This document shows positions 17,095 through 26,137 of a DNA stretch of 64,000 nucleotides, piece after piece. Position 1 is the first letter of the stretch. Each line of letters opens with the position of its first letter. Source of the DNA: Flavobacterium anhuiense (GTDB lineage: Bacteria > Bacteroidota > Bacteroidia > Flavobacteriales > Flavobacteriaceae); the NCBI RefSeq assembly GCF_900101855.1, contig NZ_FMVC01000002.1, positions 99,318-163,317 on the forward strand, in the 5' to 3' direction. Under the pieces are notes generated by a model, which had not been told where the DNA came from, ran no database searches, and saw nothing but the letters and a program-made list of their open reading frames with translations. The position numbers were made by a program, and so were the translations under genes.

Positions 17095-19104
17095 TTACTT
17101 TTTGAAGTTTTTAATTCCGCTTTGCAGCCAATTGTAATATTCTTTGACATCAGGATTGTAGGCTGAAGTTTCTGTTAAAGAATTGCTTTTGTGATCCACA
17201 ATTACATAAAACGGCTGCGCATTTGCTTTGTAGGTTTTTATCTGTAAATCGCTCCATTTGTTTCCAATGGTTTTGATTTTTTTTCCAGTTGTTTCAGAAA
17301 TGTATTGTTCGTTTTCAGGAAGTTCTTTTTTATCGTCCACATAAAGCGAAATCAAAACGACATCATTGTTTAAAACGCCTAAAACTTTCGGATCCGACCA
17401 AACCAATTCTTCCATTTTTCGGCAGTTTACGCAGGCATATCCTGTAAAATCTAATAAAACTGGTTTTTCTGCTTTTTTAGCGTAATCCATTCCTTTATCG
17501 TAATCGTGAAAAGTGATAATATTCTGCGGACCGTGTTCCGCCTCTGCCGGTAGCGGACCTGTTATTTTCAATTCTGAATTGCCCGAAACTCCAAGTCCGT
17601 TTGTTGATTCGCTGTATTGCATTGGAGGTGGAAATCCGCTGATTAATTTTAGCGGAGCGCCCCAAAGTCCTGGAATTAAATAAATGGTGAAGCTTAAAAC
17701 AATCAATCCGAAACCTAATCTTCCAACTGAAATATGATTTAAAGGCGAATCATGAGGCAACGTAATTTTTCCGAATAAATAAAAAGCCAGCATTCCGAAA
17801 ACGGCAATCCAAATTGCTAAAAAAACTTCTCTTTCCAGCCAATGCAATTGCAAAACTAAATCGGCATTGGATAAAAATTTGAAAGCCAAAGCCAATTCTA
17901 AAAATCCTAAAACCACTTTTACCGTATTGAGCCATCCGCCTGATTTTGGCAGTGCGTTTAACCATCCCGGGAAAGCTGCAAATAAAGAAAACGGCAATGC
18001 AATGGCAATAGAAAATCCTAACATTCCAACAATTGGCGCAATGCCGCCTTTTGAGGCCGCTTCAACCAATAATGTTCCTACAATCGGACCTGTGCAAGAA
18101 AATGATACGATGGCTAAAGCCAAAGCCATAAAGAAAATCCCGATCAGCCCTCCTCTATCGGCTTGCGAATCGACTTTGCTGGCTAATGAACTTGGCAATA
18201 CTATTTCGAAAGCACCCAAAAACGAACAGGCGAAAACAACCAGTAAAATAAAGAAAACTAAATTAAACCAAACGTTTGTTGAGAGCGCATTCAGCGAATC
18301 GGCACCAAAAACTGCCGTTACGATTGAACCTAATAGAACATAAATAATTACGATTGAAATTCCGTAAATCATGGCATTTCTAATTCCAGCCGCTTTGCTT
18401 TTGCTTTGTTTGGTAAAAAAACTTACCGTCATCGGAATCATCGGGAAAACGCAAGGCGTCAGCAAAGCAGCAAAGCCAGATAAAAAAGCTAAAATAAAAA
18501 TCGTTAGCAGTCCTCTCGATCGGGTTTTCTTTGGTGAAGCTGTAATTTCTCCTTGTGATTTTTTCTCTCCGGTCTTAGAAACAGTTTTTTCTTCCGTAAT
18601 TATAGAATCTTGTTTTACTGCTGCAGTTTCCTCGGCGGAAGCCAATTTCTTCCCAGTCGGAATTTTAAAAGCCAATTCTTCTGCAGAGGGCGGCAAACAA
18701 TTGCTGTCATCGCAAACCATAAAATCAACTTCAGCCGCAACATTTGAAATATTGTCTGAAATGAATTTGATTTTTTGAGTGAAAAGCGCTTTATCTTCAA
18801 AATATTTGATTTTCATATCGAAGATTTTATCCACTGTTTCGTGCCCTTTATCTTCAGTTGTTTTTCCGATTAATTCGAAATTATGCGGCTGATTTTTAAA
18901 GGTAAAAGCCGTTGGCGAAGGCCCGCCTTCTTCAATATATTGTCCGTACAGATGCCAGCCAGATTGAATTACGGCCTTCGCTTTTAAAATATATTCTTTC
19001 TCTGAAATTTTTTCTACGGATGTACTCCACTTTACTGGATTGTACATTTGCGCAAACGCACTTGCAGAAAAAAGCGACAGCAATGTTATGATGATGTTTT
19101 TCAT
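17095..19104 (-). CDS. dsbD: Thiol:disulfide interchange protein DsbD
   Basis: 669 residues with the three-part DsbD plan. A signal peptide (ends ASAFAQ) is followed by a periplasmic N-domain with C131 and C136 (VCDDSNC). A membrane domain of eight or so helices (about 197-500) carries the paired cysteines C218 (TPCVFPMIP) and C337 (SFSCTGP). The C-terminal thioredoxin domain has CVNC at 558-561. The family moves electrons from cytosolic thioredoxin to periplasmic thiol proteins. Here the obvious clients are the two TlpA-like lipoproteins encoded just upstream. It starts 230 bases after the M16 gene, past a terminator and a palindrome. Confidence 0.93.
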   Translation of the reverse strand: MKNIIITLLSLFSASAFAQMYNPVKWSTSVEKISEKEYILKAKAVIQSGWHLYGQYIEEGGPSPTAFTFKNQPHNFELIGKTTEDKGHETVDKIFDMKIKYFEDKALFTQKIKFISDNISNVAAEVDFMVCDDSNCLPPSAEELAFKIPTGKKLASAEETAAVKQDSIITEEKTVSKTGEKKSQGEITASPKKTRSRGLLTIFILAFLSGFAALLTPCVFPMIPMTVSFFTKQSKSKAAGIRNAMIYGISIVIIYVLLGSIVTAVFGADSLNALSTNVWFNLVFFILLVVFACSFLGAFEIVLPSSLASKVDSQADRGGLIGIFFMALALAIVSFSCTGPIVGTLLVEAASKGGIAPIVGMLGFSIAIALPFSLFAAFPGWLNALPKSGGWLNTVKVVLGFLELALAFKFLSNADLVLQLHWLEREVFLAIWIAVFGMLAFYLFGKITLPHDSPLNHISVGRLGFGLIVLSFTIYLIPGLWGAPLKLISGFPPPMQYSESTNGLGVSGNSELKITGPLPAEAEHGPQNIITFHDYDKGMDYAKKAEKPVLLDFTGYACVNCRKMEELVWSDPKVLGVLNNDVVLISLYVDDKKELPENEQYISETTGKKIKTIGNKWSDLQIKTYKANAQPFYVIVDHKSNSLTETSAYNPDVKEYYNWLQSGIKNFKK

Positions 19105-19124
19105 TGTTTATAGTTTATAGGTTT

Positions 19125-19157
19125 AAAAAAGAGCTGTTGGCAAAAACAGCTCTTTTG
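19125..19157 (-). terminator. Intrinsic terminator after the M16 protease gene
   Basis: Stem AAAGAGCTGTT / AACAGCTCTTT, followed on the minus strand by TTTTTT. It separates the M16 gene from dsbD, so dsbD is at least partly transcribed on its own. Confidence 0.7.
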
Positions 19158-19268
19158 GTCTTTCATAGAAAATGGCTTACTAATTCAGATTCTAAAATGA
19201 AATAATGAAAGACGACTATTAAAATTAAGTTTTCAGTCGCAGTTTTTAAGCCTTAGTCACTACAGAGG

Positions 19269-19300
19269 ACTTTGCCAAGGTTTGAAACTTTGACAAAGTT
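19269..19300. repeat. AACTTTGTCAAAG palindrome, copy 1
   Basis: Arms ACTTTGCCAAGG and a matching TTTGACAAAGT half around TTTGAAAC. It has the same design as the copies at 22139-22171 and 23378-23410, each placed in a gap of this locus. Confidence 0.7.
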
Positions 19301-19338
19301 GAATTCGTAAGACTGAAACCTGTAACTGCGAATGCAAT

Positions 19339-22110
19339 TTATTTATCAAGAGAACCGGCTTTAATGATAATCATTTTATCCAGCTGAATGTATTTTTTGA
19401 TCGCGTCGTTTACCTGCTGCAAGGTTGTTTTTTCGATATCTTTTGGATATTGATCGATGTAACTTGGCTCTAACCCTCTTTCGATGAAACTTAAAATCGT
19501 TCTTGCCATTCCGTTTGTGGTTGACATTCCCACTTTAAAACTTCCTATTAAATTGGTTTTCTTGTTTTCCAATTCTTCGGCTGTGATTCCGTTTTTTACC
19601 CATTTCTCAACCTGAACCATTGTCGCATCAAGACCTTTTTGAAATAAATTTGGGTTAAAAGAAGCATTTACGTACCAGTATCCTCCCGTTTCGATATTTC
19701 CGCCTACACCTGAAGAAATGCTGTAAGTCAAACCGTCATTATCACGAACCGTCTGCATAAGGCGCCCCGCGAAACCTGCTCCTAAAGTGTAATTTCCGAT
19801 GTAAAACGGAATATAGTCGGCATCGGCCCTTTTTAAACCTGTAAACTGTCCGATATACAATTCGGCACTTGGTTTTTCTGGAATGGTTACCACTTGTGTT
19901 TTTGCCGGAGATTTTGAAGCTTCTTCAAATTTCAGTTTTTCTGTAACGCCGCCATTCCAGTTTTTGAATGATCTTTTTAGAGAAGAACTTAGGCTGGCTC
20001 CATCAGTATCGCCCACAATTACCAGACGCATTGAAGCTGTCCCGAAATATTTTTTGTGGAAAGCTTTTACTTCGTCTAAAGTTGCATTTTTGATATTCGC
20101 AATGTTGTCTTCTACGCTCAGGCTGTAATTTGGATTCCCTTTCGGATAAATCGCCTGAGATAAAGCAATGCTTCCTCTTTCGCCCGGATCGTTCAAATCC
20201 TGTTGTGTATTTCCAATAAACTGCTGTTTCAAGTTTTCGAATTCTTTAACATCAAACAACGGATTTCTCAATTCTTCAGCCAATAAAGCGATTACCTGAT
20301 CTAAGTCTTTTTTTAAACATTTAAATCCGATATTGATTTTAAATGTTGATGCATTTACATTTAATGTAACGCCCAATTTTTGCAATTTTTCTGAGAATTT
20401 AAACTTGTCATTGAATGTTGTTCCTTTTGACAACATTGATGCTGTTAATGCCGGAATAACATCATTTTTAGTTTCACTTGCATAATTTCCTAACGAAATG
20501 CTTGCTGCAACTGTCACGAAATCTTTTGCCGAAGTTTTTACTGAAACCACATCGATTCCGGATATTTTTTCTCTTTTAAAAGCCGAAGCTGATTTCTCTA
20601 TTAAAGTTTCTGCACTAGCAATTTCTTCTGTTGTATTTTTTACTAAAGCTGGAGCGGATGAAGTTTCCTCATGAATATGTCCTTCATCTGAATGTCTGTA
20701 ATAAAACGGACCATTTTCTGGCATATAATTATTCGCTTTCGCTGAATCATTATTTTGATTTCCAGATTGTTTCGGAATAAAATATCCTGTTGTGCTTTGA
20801 TCATCAACCAGATATTTATTTGCCACGCGCAGAACATCTGCGGGAGTTACTTTTTTTAGTCGGTCAACTCCTGTAATATAATCTGTCCAGTCGCCAGCTG
20901 CAATCGATTCATTTAATGCCGATGCAATCACACCAGAACCGTCGCGTGCTAAAATAGTCTGCGCACTGATTTTGGCCACAACTCTATTTACTTCGTCCTG
21001 AGTCACACCCTCTTTTTGAATTTTAGCTACAACTTCGCCGATTTTAGCATCGATGTCTTCGTGCTTTGAAGTTGCTGGAAAACCAACGCCAATGGTGAAA
21101 AGCCCGACCTCTTTAAAGTTTGATGCGCTTGCATAAGTATAAATTCCTAAACGCGTATCAACGAAAGTTTTGTTTAAAATCGCTGAAGGGCCAACACCAA
21201 TAATCTGAGCCAAAATATTCAACGCAGGAAAATCTTCGTGTAAAGCGCCTGGAATTTTATAGGCTTTGTTTACAACGCCCGATTCTCCTGGTTTTCTTAC
21301 TGTAATTTTACGTGCACCATATTGCTGAGGCTCTTCGGTATAAGGCTGAGGAATTGCATTTGGCGCTTTTGCAATTTTCCCGAAATACTTTTCAATCAAT
21401 TCAAAAACATTCTCTTTTTTGAAATCTCCAATAATGGTTAAAGTTGCATTATCTGGCCAATAATACGTATTGTAGAAATTTCGCAATACTTCAATCGGAG
21501 CTTTTTCTATGTCCGATTTCCAACCGATTGTGGAATGGTGATACGGATGAGCAATGTAAGCCGCAGCCCAGATTTCTTTGTCTAATAAACTATTCGGATT
21601 GTTTTCGCCTCTTTCAAATTCGTTACGAACTACGGTCATTTCGGCTTCTTTATCTTCTTTCAATAATAAAGAATTACGCATTCTGTCGGCTTCGATCTGA
21701 ATTGCCAATTCGATTTTATCGCTTGGCAGCGTTTCAAAATAATTTGTACGATCGTACCAAGTTGTCGCATTCAACTGTGCTCCTGTATTTTGCAGAACAT
21801 CGGTAATGGTGCTTCCGTTTTTCTTATTGAAAGTCGGCGTTCCTTTAAACATTAAATGTTCTAAAAGGTGTGTTGATCCTGTGTTTCCTAAAACTTCGTG
21901 TTTAGAACCTACGCGATATACAATTTGTACGGTTGCAACTGGCGAAGCATTGTCCTGCAAAAGCAAAACGTTCATTCCGTTTGGCTGATATAAATATTCT
22001 TCGATTCCTCCTAATTCTTTTATTTTCTTGAAGTTAACCGATTTTTCCTGTGCTGACATAAGGGCGCAGAAAGCTAATGAGCAATAGCCCAGAAAGATGT
22101 ATTTTTTCAT
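19339..22110 (-). CDS. M16 family zinc metalloprotease (two fused halves), exported
   Basis: 923 residues from the ATG at 22110, which begins a signal peptide (MKKYIFLGYCSLAFCALMSAQ). A longer frame from 22167 only translates the upstream palindrome, so I rejected it. The first half carries the inverted zinc motif HxxEH at 81-85 (HLLEHLMFKG) with the downstream Glu in RNEFERGENN. The second half (from about 510) is M16-like without HxxEH, the usual inactive partner of a PqqL/YmxG-type clamshell peptidase. The family degrades peptides of limited size. In a SusCD locus it probably cuts an imported peptide in the periplasm; that is inference. Confidence 0.9.
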   Translation of the reverse strand: MKKYIFLGYCSLAFCALMSAQEKSVNFKKIKELGGIEEYLYQPNGMNVLLLQDNASPVATVQIVYRVGSKHEVLGNTGSTHLLEHLMFKGTPTFNKKNGSTITDVLQNTGAQLNATTWYDRTNYFETLPSDKIELAIQIEADRMRNSLLLKEDKEAEMTVVRNEFERGENNPNSLLDKEIWAAAYIAHPYHHSTIGWKSDIEKAPIEVLRNFYNTYYWPDNATLTIIGDFKKENVFELIEKYFGKIAKAPNAIPQPYTEEPQQYGARKITVRKPGESGVVNKAYKIPGALHEDFPALNILAQIIGVGPSAILNKTFVDTRLGIYTYASASNFKEVGLFTIGVGFPATSKHEDIDAKIGEVVAKIQKEGVTQDEVNRVVAKISAQTILARDGSGVIASALNESIAAGDWTDYITGVDRLKKVTPADVLRVANKYLVDDQSTTGYFIPKQSGNQNNDSAKANNYMPENGPFYYRHSDEGHIHEETSSAPALVKNTTEEIASAETLIEKSASAFKREKISGIDVVSVKTSAKDFVTVAASISLGNYASETKNDVIPALTASMLSKGTTFNDKFKFSEKLQKLGVTLNVNASTFKINIGFKCLKKDLDQVIALLAEELRNPLFDVKEFENLKQQFIGNTQQDLNDPGERGSIALSQAIYPKGNPNYSLSVEDNIANIKNATLDEVKAFHKKYFGTASMRLVIVGDTDGASLSSSLKRSFKNWNGGVTEKLKFEEASKSPAKTQVVTIPEKPSAELYIGQFTGLKRADADYIPFYIGNYTLGAGFAGRLMQTVRDNDGLTYSISSGVGGNIETGGYWYVNASFNPNLFQKGLDATMVQVEKWVKNGITAEELENKKTNLIGSFKVGMSTTNGMARTILSFIERGLEPSYIDQYPKDIEKTTLQQVNDAIKKYIQLDKMIIIKAGSLDK

Positions 22111-22138
22111 TTTTTTTTGAGAATTTTTATCTTGAAGT

Positions 22139-22171
22139 AACTTTGTCAAAGTTTGAAACTTTGACAAAGTT
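22139..22171. repeat. AACTTTGTCAAAG palindrome, copy 2
   Basis: AACTTTGTCAAAGTTTGAAA with its mirror half, forming an almost perfect 33-base hairpin between the TlpA-like gene and the M16 gene. No T-run follows. Confidence 0.75.
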
Positions 22172-22188
22172 GAACTGTATATTTGAAT

Positions 22189-23322
22189 TTAAGACTTGCT
22201 GAAAATTTCTTTTAATTTAGACTGCAATTCAGCTTCTCTAAGGTTTTTAGCCACGATTTTTCCGTCAGGTCCAATTAAGTAGTTGGTTGGAACCATTTTT
22301 ACACCGTATAAAACAGCTGCTTCGTTCTGCCATCCCTTTAAGTCTGAAACATGTGTCCATGTTAAACCGTCTTTCTCGATTGCTTTTTCCCAAAGTTTCT
22401 TCTTGTCGTCTAAAGAAACTCCCAAAACATCAAATCCTTTGTCATGATACGTTTTGTACGCCGCAACTACGTTTGGATTTTCTTTTCGGCATGGACCGCA
22501 CCAGCTTGCCCAGAAATCTACTAAAACATATTTTCCTTTGTAATCTGATAATTTCACTACTTTTCCGTTTACGTCCGTTTGAGAAAAATCTAAAGCCGGA
22601 GAGCCAATTGCTGTTTTTTCGTTCAGATCGATTGATGCTTTTAATTTTTTTCCGTAAAATGATTTTTGAATTTCCGGAGATAAAATTCCGTAATATTCCT
22701 TTACTTTTTCCGGAGTTCCGTAGGACACAATTCTGTCTTGTATTACCAATGCTCCACCTAAATTGTCTTTATTTTTTCTAATGAATTTATCGGTCAAATC
22801 ATCCGCGAAAGTGCCAAGATCTTTCCATTTTTTATCCATCATAGTTTGCTGTTCTGGAGTCAATTTTACTTTACCTCCTTGTGTCAGCGAATCAGATAAT
22901 TTGTAAATAGGACCTGCAACTGCTTGTATTTTTTTGAATTCGTTATCATAATATGATTTGTAGAATCCGTTTTGCGTAGCTCCGGTTACTTTTGCTTTAA
23001 AAACAGAATCTTTTTTTGCTTCAATCGTAATGTCTTCATTATCTAAAAGAAAATATGCTCCGTATTCTTGCCCTTTAATTTTAACGGTATGGAACAATGG
23101 CTCTCCTGTTTTTCCCGTAAAAGAAAATGCACCTTCTTTTACCTTTGCAGAATCAATAATTTTCTTCTCTCCTTTTTCATCTGCATATTCCAAATAAACC
23201 ATGCCTTTATCCAGTCCTGCAATTTTTCCGTTGATTGTATATCCTTCTTTCTTCGCGCAAGAAGCAAATGCCGTCGCCATTGCTACTGCAAATAGGCTAG
23301 ATTTTAAAATTTTACTTTTCAT
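22189..23322 (-). CDS. TlpA-type thioredoxin lipoprotein (DUF4369 + AhpC/TSA)
   Basis: 377 residues from the ATG at 23322, which gives a lipoprotein signal (MKSKILKSSLFAVAMATAFA then SC). A DUF4369-type domain follows at about 30-130 (YTINGKIAGLDKGMVYLEY), then a helical linker and a thioredoxin fold with WCGPC (C275, C278) and the cis-proline loop KMVPTNYLI. It is anchored in the periplasm or outer membrane and probably reduces or isomerises disulfides, fed by DsbD. It lies between its paralog upstream and the M16 gene downstream. Confidence 0.9.
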   Translation of the reverse strand: MKSKILKSSLFAVAMATAFASCAKKEGYTINGKIAGLDKGMVYLEYADEKGEKKIIDSAKVKEGAFSFTGKTGEPLFHTVKIKGQEYGAYFLLDNEDITIEAKKDSVFKAKVTGATQNGFYKSYYDNEFKKIQAVAGPIYKLSDSLTQGGKVKLTPEQQTMMDKKWKDLGTFADDLTDKFIRKNKDNLGGALVIQDRIVSYGTPEKVKEYYGILSPEIQKSFYGKKLKASIDLNEKTAIGSPALDFSQTDVNGKVVKLSDYKGKYVLVDFWASWCGPCRKENPNVVAAYKTYHDKGFDVLGVSLDDKKKLWEKAIEKDGLTWTHVSDLKGWQNEAAVLYGVKMVPTNYLIGPDGKIVAKNLREAELQSKLKEIFSKS

Positions 23323-23377
23323 GTTATATTTTTTTTGTTCGTTAGATTGCGATATTTTTTTATGGTATTCGCTATAG

Positions 23378-23410
23378 AACTTTGTCAAAGTTTGAAACTT
23401 TGAGAAAGTT
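23378..23410. repeat. AACTTTGTCAAAG palindrome, copy 3
   Basis: AACTTTGTCAAAGTTTGAAA with a mirror half that has one change (GAGAAAGTT). It lies between the two TlpA-like genes. Confidence 0.72.
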
Positions 23411-23445
23411 GTTTTCAAAACTGAAAACTGTCACTGCTACTAAAA

Positions 23446-24648
23446 TTAAGATTTCAGAAGTTCTTTCAACTTAGCTTCCAATTCTGCACCTCTCAAATTA
23501 TCGCTGATAATTACACCATTATTATCAACTAAATAGGTTGCTGGAATTGCTTTTACATTAAACGCTTTGCTTACTTTATCATCGTCTAAAAGGTTATGCC
23601 ACTGCATGTTTTCTTGTCCTATTGCTTTCTGCCACGCTTTTTCGTCTTTATCAATTGAAATACTTAAAATTTCAAATCCTTTTTCTGAATAAGCTGAGTA
23701 TGCTGTTTTAAGATTTGGAATTTCTTTTCGGCATGGACCGCACCAGGAAGCCCAGAAATCAACCAAAATGTACTTTTTTCCAGCTGTAATGTCTTTTGCG
23801 GCATATGATTTTCCGTCTTTGTCTTTTAAAGTAAAATTGGCAATGCTTGTTCCGATTAGGGATTTCGGATTCAAATCTTTATCTAAAATTTGTCCGTAGT
23901 AACTTTTCTTTGCCGTTTCAGAAAACTGATCGTACAATGTTTTTTGATCCGGGGTAAAATAGGTGAAGTTGGTCATCATAAAAAATGGTCCCCACCATGT
24001 TTCTTTATGTTTTACAATAAGAGCTAATGTTGTTTTTTCTACTTTAGTAAAAAATGCTTTTTCTTTAGCTTCAAATATTTTCCATTGTTCTGTATTGTAA
24101 ATTGAGTCTAAGGCTTTTTTATTTCCTTCTTTTCTGGCTTTGCCTACTTTACTGCTCAATTCATCTATTCCAACATGATAGTCTTTGTAATCTTTGTCTA
24201 GATCTTCTTTAAAAGCAGTTTCTTTTTTATAATAATCATGTGATTTTGAACCTGTAATTGTTACGTCTTTAAATGTTATTCGTTCACTTTCCTGATCTGA
24301 AACTGTACCAGCCGCTGTTATTTTTATTTTTGAATTTTCGACCATTACAGAAATATTTCCTTTGCTTTTACCAAAGACAACATAAAAAAAACGAGGTTCA
24401 TTTAATTTTCCTGAGAAAGAAAATTTACCCTCTTTTAATGTCGTTTCAGCAACTGGCAGTTCAGAAGAATGTGTTGCTCCTGGAATTAGTTTTACAGTTG
24501 TTCCGTCGGCTAAACCAGTGATATTTCCTTCAATTGTATATGAAGAAGCCGCTGTTGAAGCGCTTTTTTTCTTTTGTGCCTGAACGTTTATAGAAACCAT
24601 AAACAAACAAAGGCAAAATCCTACTATTTTATTTTGAATGACGTTCAT
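23446..24648 (-). CDS. TlpA-type thioredoxin, exported (DUF4369 + AhpC/TSA)
   Basis: 400 residues with a cleavable signal (MNVIQNKIVGFCLCLFMVSI..., AQ end) rather than a lipobox. It has a DUF4369-like N-domain (YTIEGNITGLADGTTVKLIP), a Lys-rich helical middle, and a thioredoxin domain with WCGPC at C303 and C306 and the cis-Pro loop KAIPATYLV. It is a paralog of the next gene with the same domain order. The pair directly follows SusD, a common Bacteroidota arrangement. The role as a periplasmic thiol reductase is family knowledge; the client is unknown. Confidence 0.88.
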   Translation of the reverse strand: MNVIQNKIVGFCLCLFMVSINVQAQKKKSASTAASSYTIEGNITGLADGTTVKLIPGATHSSELPVAETTLKEGKFSFSGKLNEPRFFYVVFGKSKGNISVMVENSKIKITAAGTVSDQESERITFKDVTITGSKSHDYYKKETAFKEDLDKDYKDYHVGIDELSSKVGKARKEGNKKALDSIYNTEQWKIFEAKEKAFFTKVEKTTLALIVKHKETWWGPFFMMTNFTYFTPDQKTLYDQFSETAKKSYYGQILDKDLNPKSLIGTSIANFTLKDKDGKSYAAKDITAGKKYILVDFWASWCGPCRKEIPNLKTAYSAYSEKGFEILSISIDKDEKAWQKAIGQENMQWHNLLDDDKVSKAFNVKAIPATYLVDNNGVIISDNLRGAELEAKLKELLKS

Positions 24649-24668
24649 TTTTTGATTGATATTTTTAG

Positions 24669-24708
24669 AAAAGCTTCCCTTTCGGAGTTTCTAATCAGGA
24701 AGCTTTTT
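24669..24708 (-). terminator. Hairpin between SusD and TlpA genes, possible attenuator
   Basis: Arms AAAAGCTTCC and GGAAGCTTTTT around a 19-base loop. On the minus strand the T-run is short, so it may reduce rather than stop transcription past susD. Confidence 0.45.
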
Positions 24709-24713
24709 AGTTA

Positions 24714-26120
24714 TTATTTGGCTACATTTTGTGTGATTGTTCCGTTTCCTGGGTTCTTTATTGCCCCTTGTGGAAATGGCATTGTCCATAAATGAGAATC
24801 TGATTTTAATGTGTAAGCAGTTCCGTTTACCGTTTTGGTAAAACTTACTTTATAAATACCTTCTGCATTTAAACGACGTGCATCTGCAAAAGGAATCAGC
24901 GTGTTAATAAGTTCATTCCTTTTTGTTCTGTAAATAGCGTTTAAAGCAGTTGTTTTATCAGTAGTTGCAATGTCTTGATAATATGAAGGAAGAATACGAG
25001 TTTTGCGAACCGCATTTAAAACAGCTAATGCCTCGCTAATTTGCCCTGCTCGAGCCAGACATTCGGCTTTAATTAGATAAACCTCAACAGTTGTGATTCC
25101 ACCAAAGTTGAAAGCTCCCGATAGGGTTCTTCTGTAATAGGTTTCTGCTCCAACAGTATATATTTTCCAACGAGAAATAAAACGGGCATCTCCAGCTTCA
25201 AAACGTTGTGCACGCTCTATCGGAATACTGTTTTCTGTTGTTAAATTATTAAAAGTACCATGACGATACGTGTAGTTTTCTACATAATTGTAGCTCATTG
25301 GCGATGTTGTGGTCGTATACGAATTTGGTACATCAATTATGGCTTTATTGGTATTGTAATATCCAATCCAGTCGTACAATTTATTGTTTTCTGCCAAGGC
25401 TAAATCGGCATATTTTAAAGCTTCTGTGTAGTTATTCATTTGAAGATAAACTCTTGAATAAAATGCGTAACCTGCACCTAAATTTGGGTGTAAAGGAGTT
25501 TGTGAAACTTTCAACAAATAAGGTAAAGCTTCTTTAACATCATTTAGTATAAAATCATACATTTCCTGAATTGTGACCTGCTTACTTGGTGCATTAATAT
25601 TGGCACTTGTAATTAAAGGAACTGATAGTTTTGTTGAAGCAGTTGAAGCCAAATACGTATCGGCATAAAAATTAACGAGATTAAAATAGTTCATGGCGCG
25701 CAATATTTTTGCTTCTGCCCAAACTACTCTTTTTTCTGCTTCAGTCGCTTTAGTGGTATTTAATGCATTTTCTATAATTAAATTAAAAGTAGAAATACCG
25801 GCGTAACCTGAATAGTATGTTGTTTCATCTGAGACTTTCAATGCAATTCGGTCTGCATTTTCATCCCACAAATAAAGCGCATTGTATAATCTATTACTTG
25901 ATAAAGTGGCAATAGTTACATATTGGTCGTTTAATAGTTGCGAAGCTCCTGTAATGTCAACTCTATGATTGGTGTATTCGTCACGCAAAAAAGCTTCATA
26001 ATCTGCTAATGTAGTAGGTGATTTAAATCCTTTAGGGACATCGTCTAAATAATTTTCGCAAGAAGCAAAAGTTAATCCTAAAGCTAATAAACACGCTATT
26101 TTTTTATATATATTTTTCAT
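24714..26120 (-). CDS. RagB/SusD family outer-membrane substrate-binding lipoprotein
   Basis: 468 residues. A lipoprotein signal ends at C21 (LTFASC), followed by the common SusD start ENYLDDVPKG. Helical TPR-like segments (EAKILRAMNYFNLVNFY and GAGYAFYSRVYLQMNNYTEA) and the C-terminal SusD region (VYLIKAECLARAG, RTKRNELINTLIPFADARR) are clear. It forms the lid of a SusC transporter; the partner is the gene 17 bases upstream. SusD proteins bind glycans or peptides, and nothing here fixes which. Confidence 0.93.
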   Translation of the reverse strand: MKNIYKKIACLLALGLTFASCENYLDDVPKGFKSPTTLADYEAFLRDEYTNHRVDITGASQLLNDQYVTIATLSSNRLYNALYLWDENADRIALKVSDETTYYSGYAGISTFNLIIENALNTTKATEAEKRVVWAEAKILRAMNYFNLVNFYADTYLASTASTKLSVPLITSANINAPSKQVTIQEMYDFILNDVKEALPYLLKVSQTPLHPNLGAGYAFYSRVYLQMNNYTEALKYADLALAENNKLYDWIGYYNTNKAIIDVPNSYTTTTSPMSYNYVENYTYRHGTFNNLTTENSIPIERAQRFEAGDARFISRWKIYTVGAETYYRRTLSGAFNFGGITTVEVYLIKAECLARAGQISEALAVLNAVRKTRILPSYYQDIATTDKTTALNAIYRTKRNELINTLIPFADARRLNAEGIYKVSFTKTVNGTAYTLKSDSHLWTMPFPQGAIKNPGNGTITQNVAK

Positions 26121-26137
26121 CGTCTAGTTATTATAAA

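Noticed and set aside
22111..22167. N-terminal extension of the M16 protease
   Set aside because: It translates the palindrome and leader; the internal ATG at 22110 starts a proper signal peptide.
23323..23418. N-terminal extension of the TlpA-like lipoprotein
   Set aside because: It again reads through the palindrome; the ATG at 23322 gives the lipoprotein signal.
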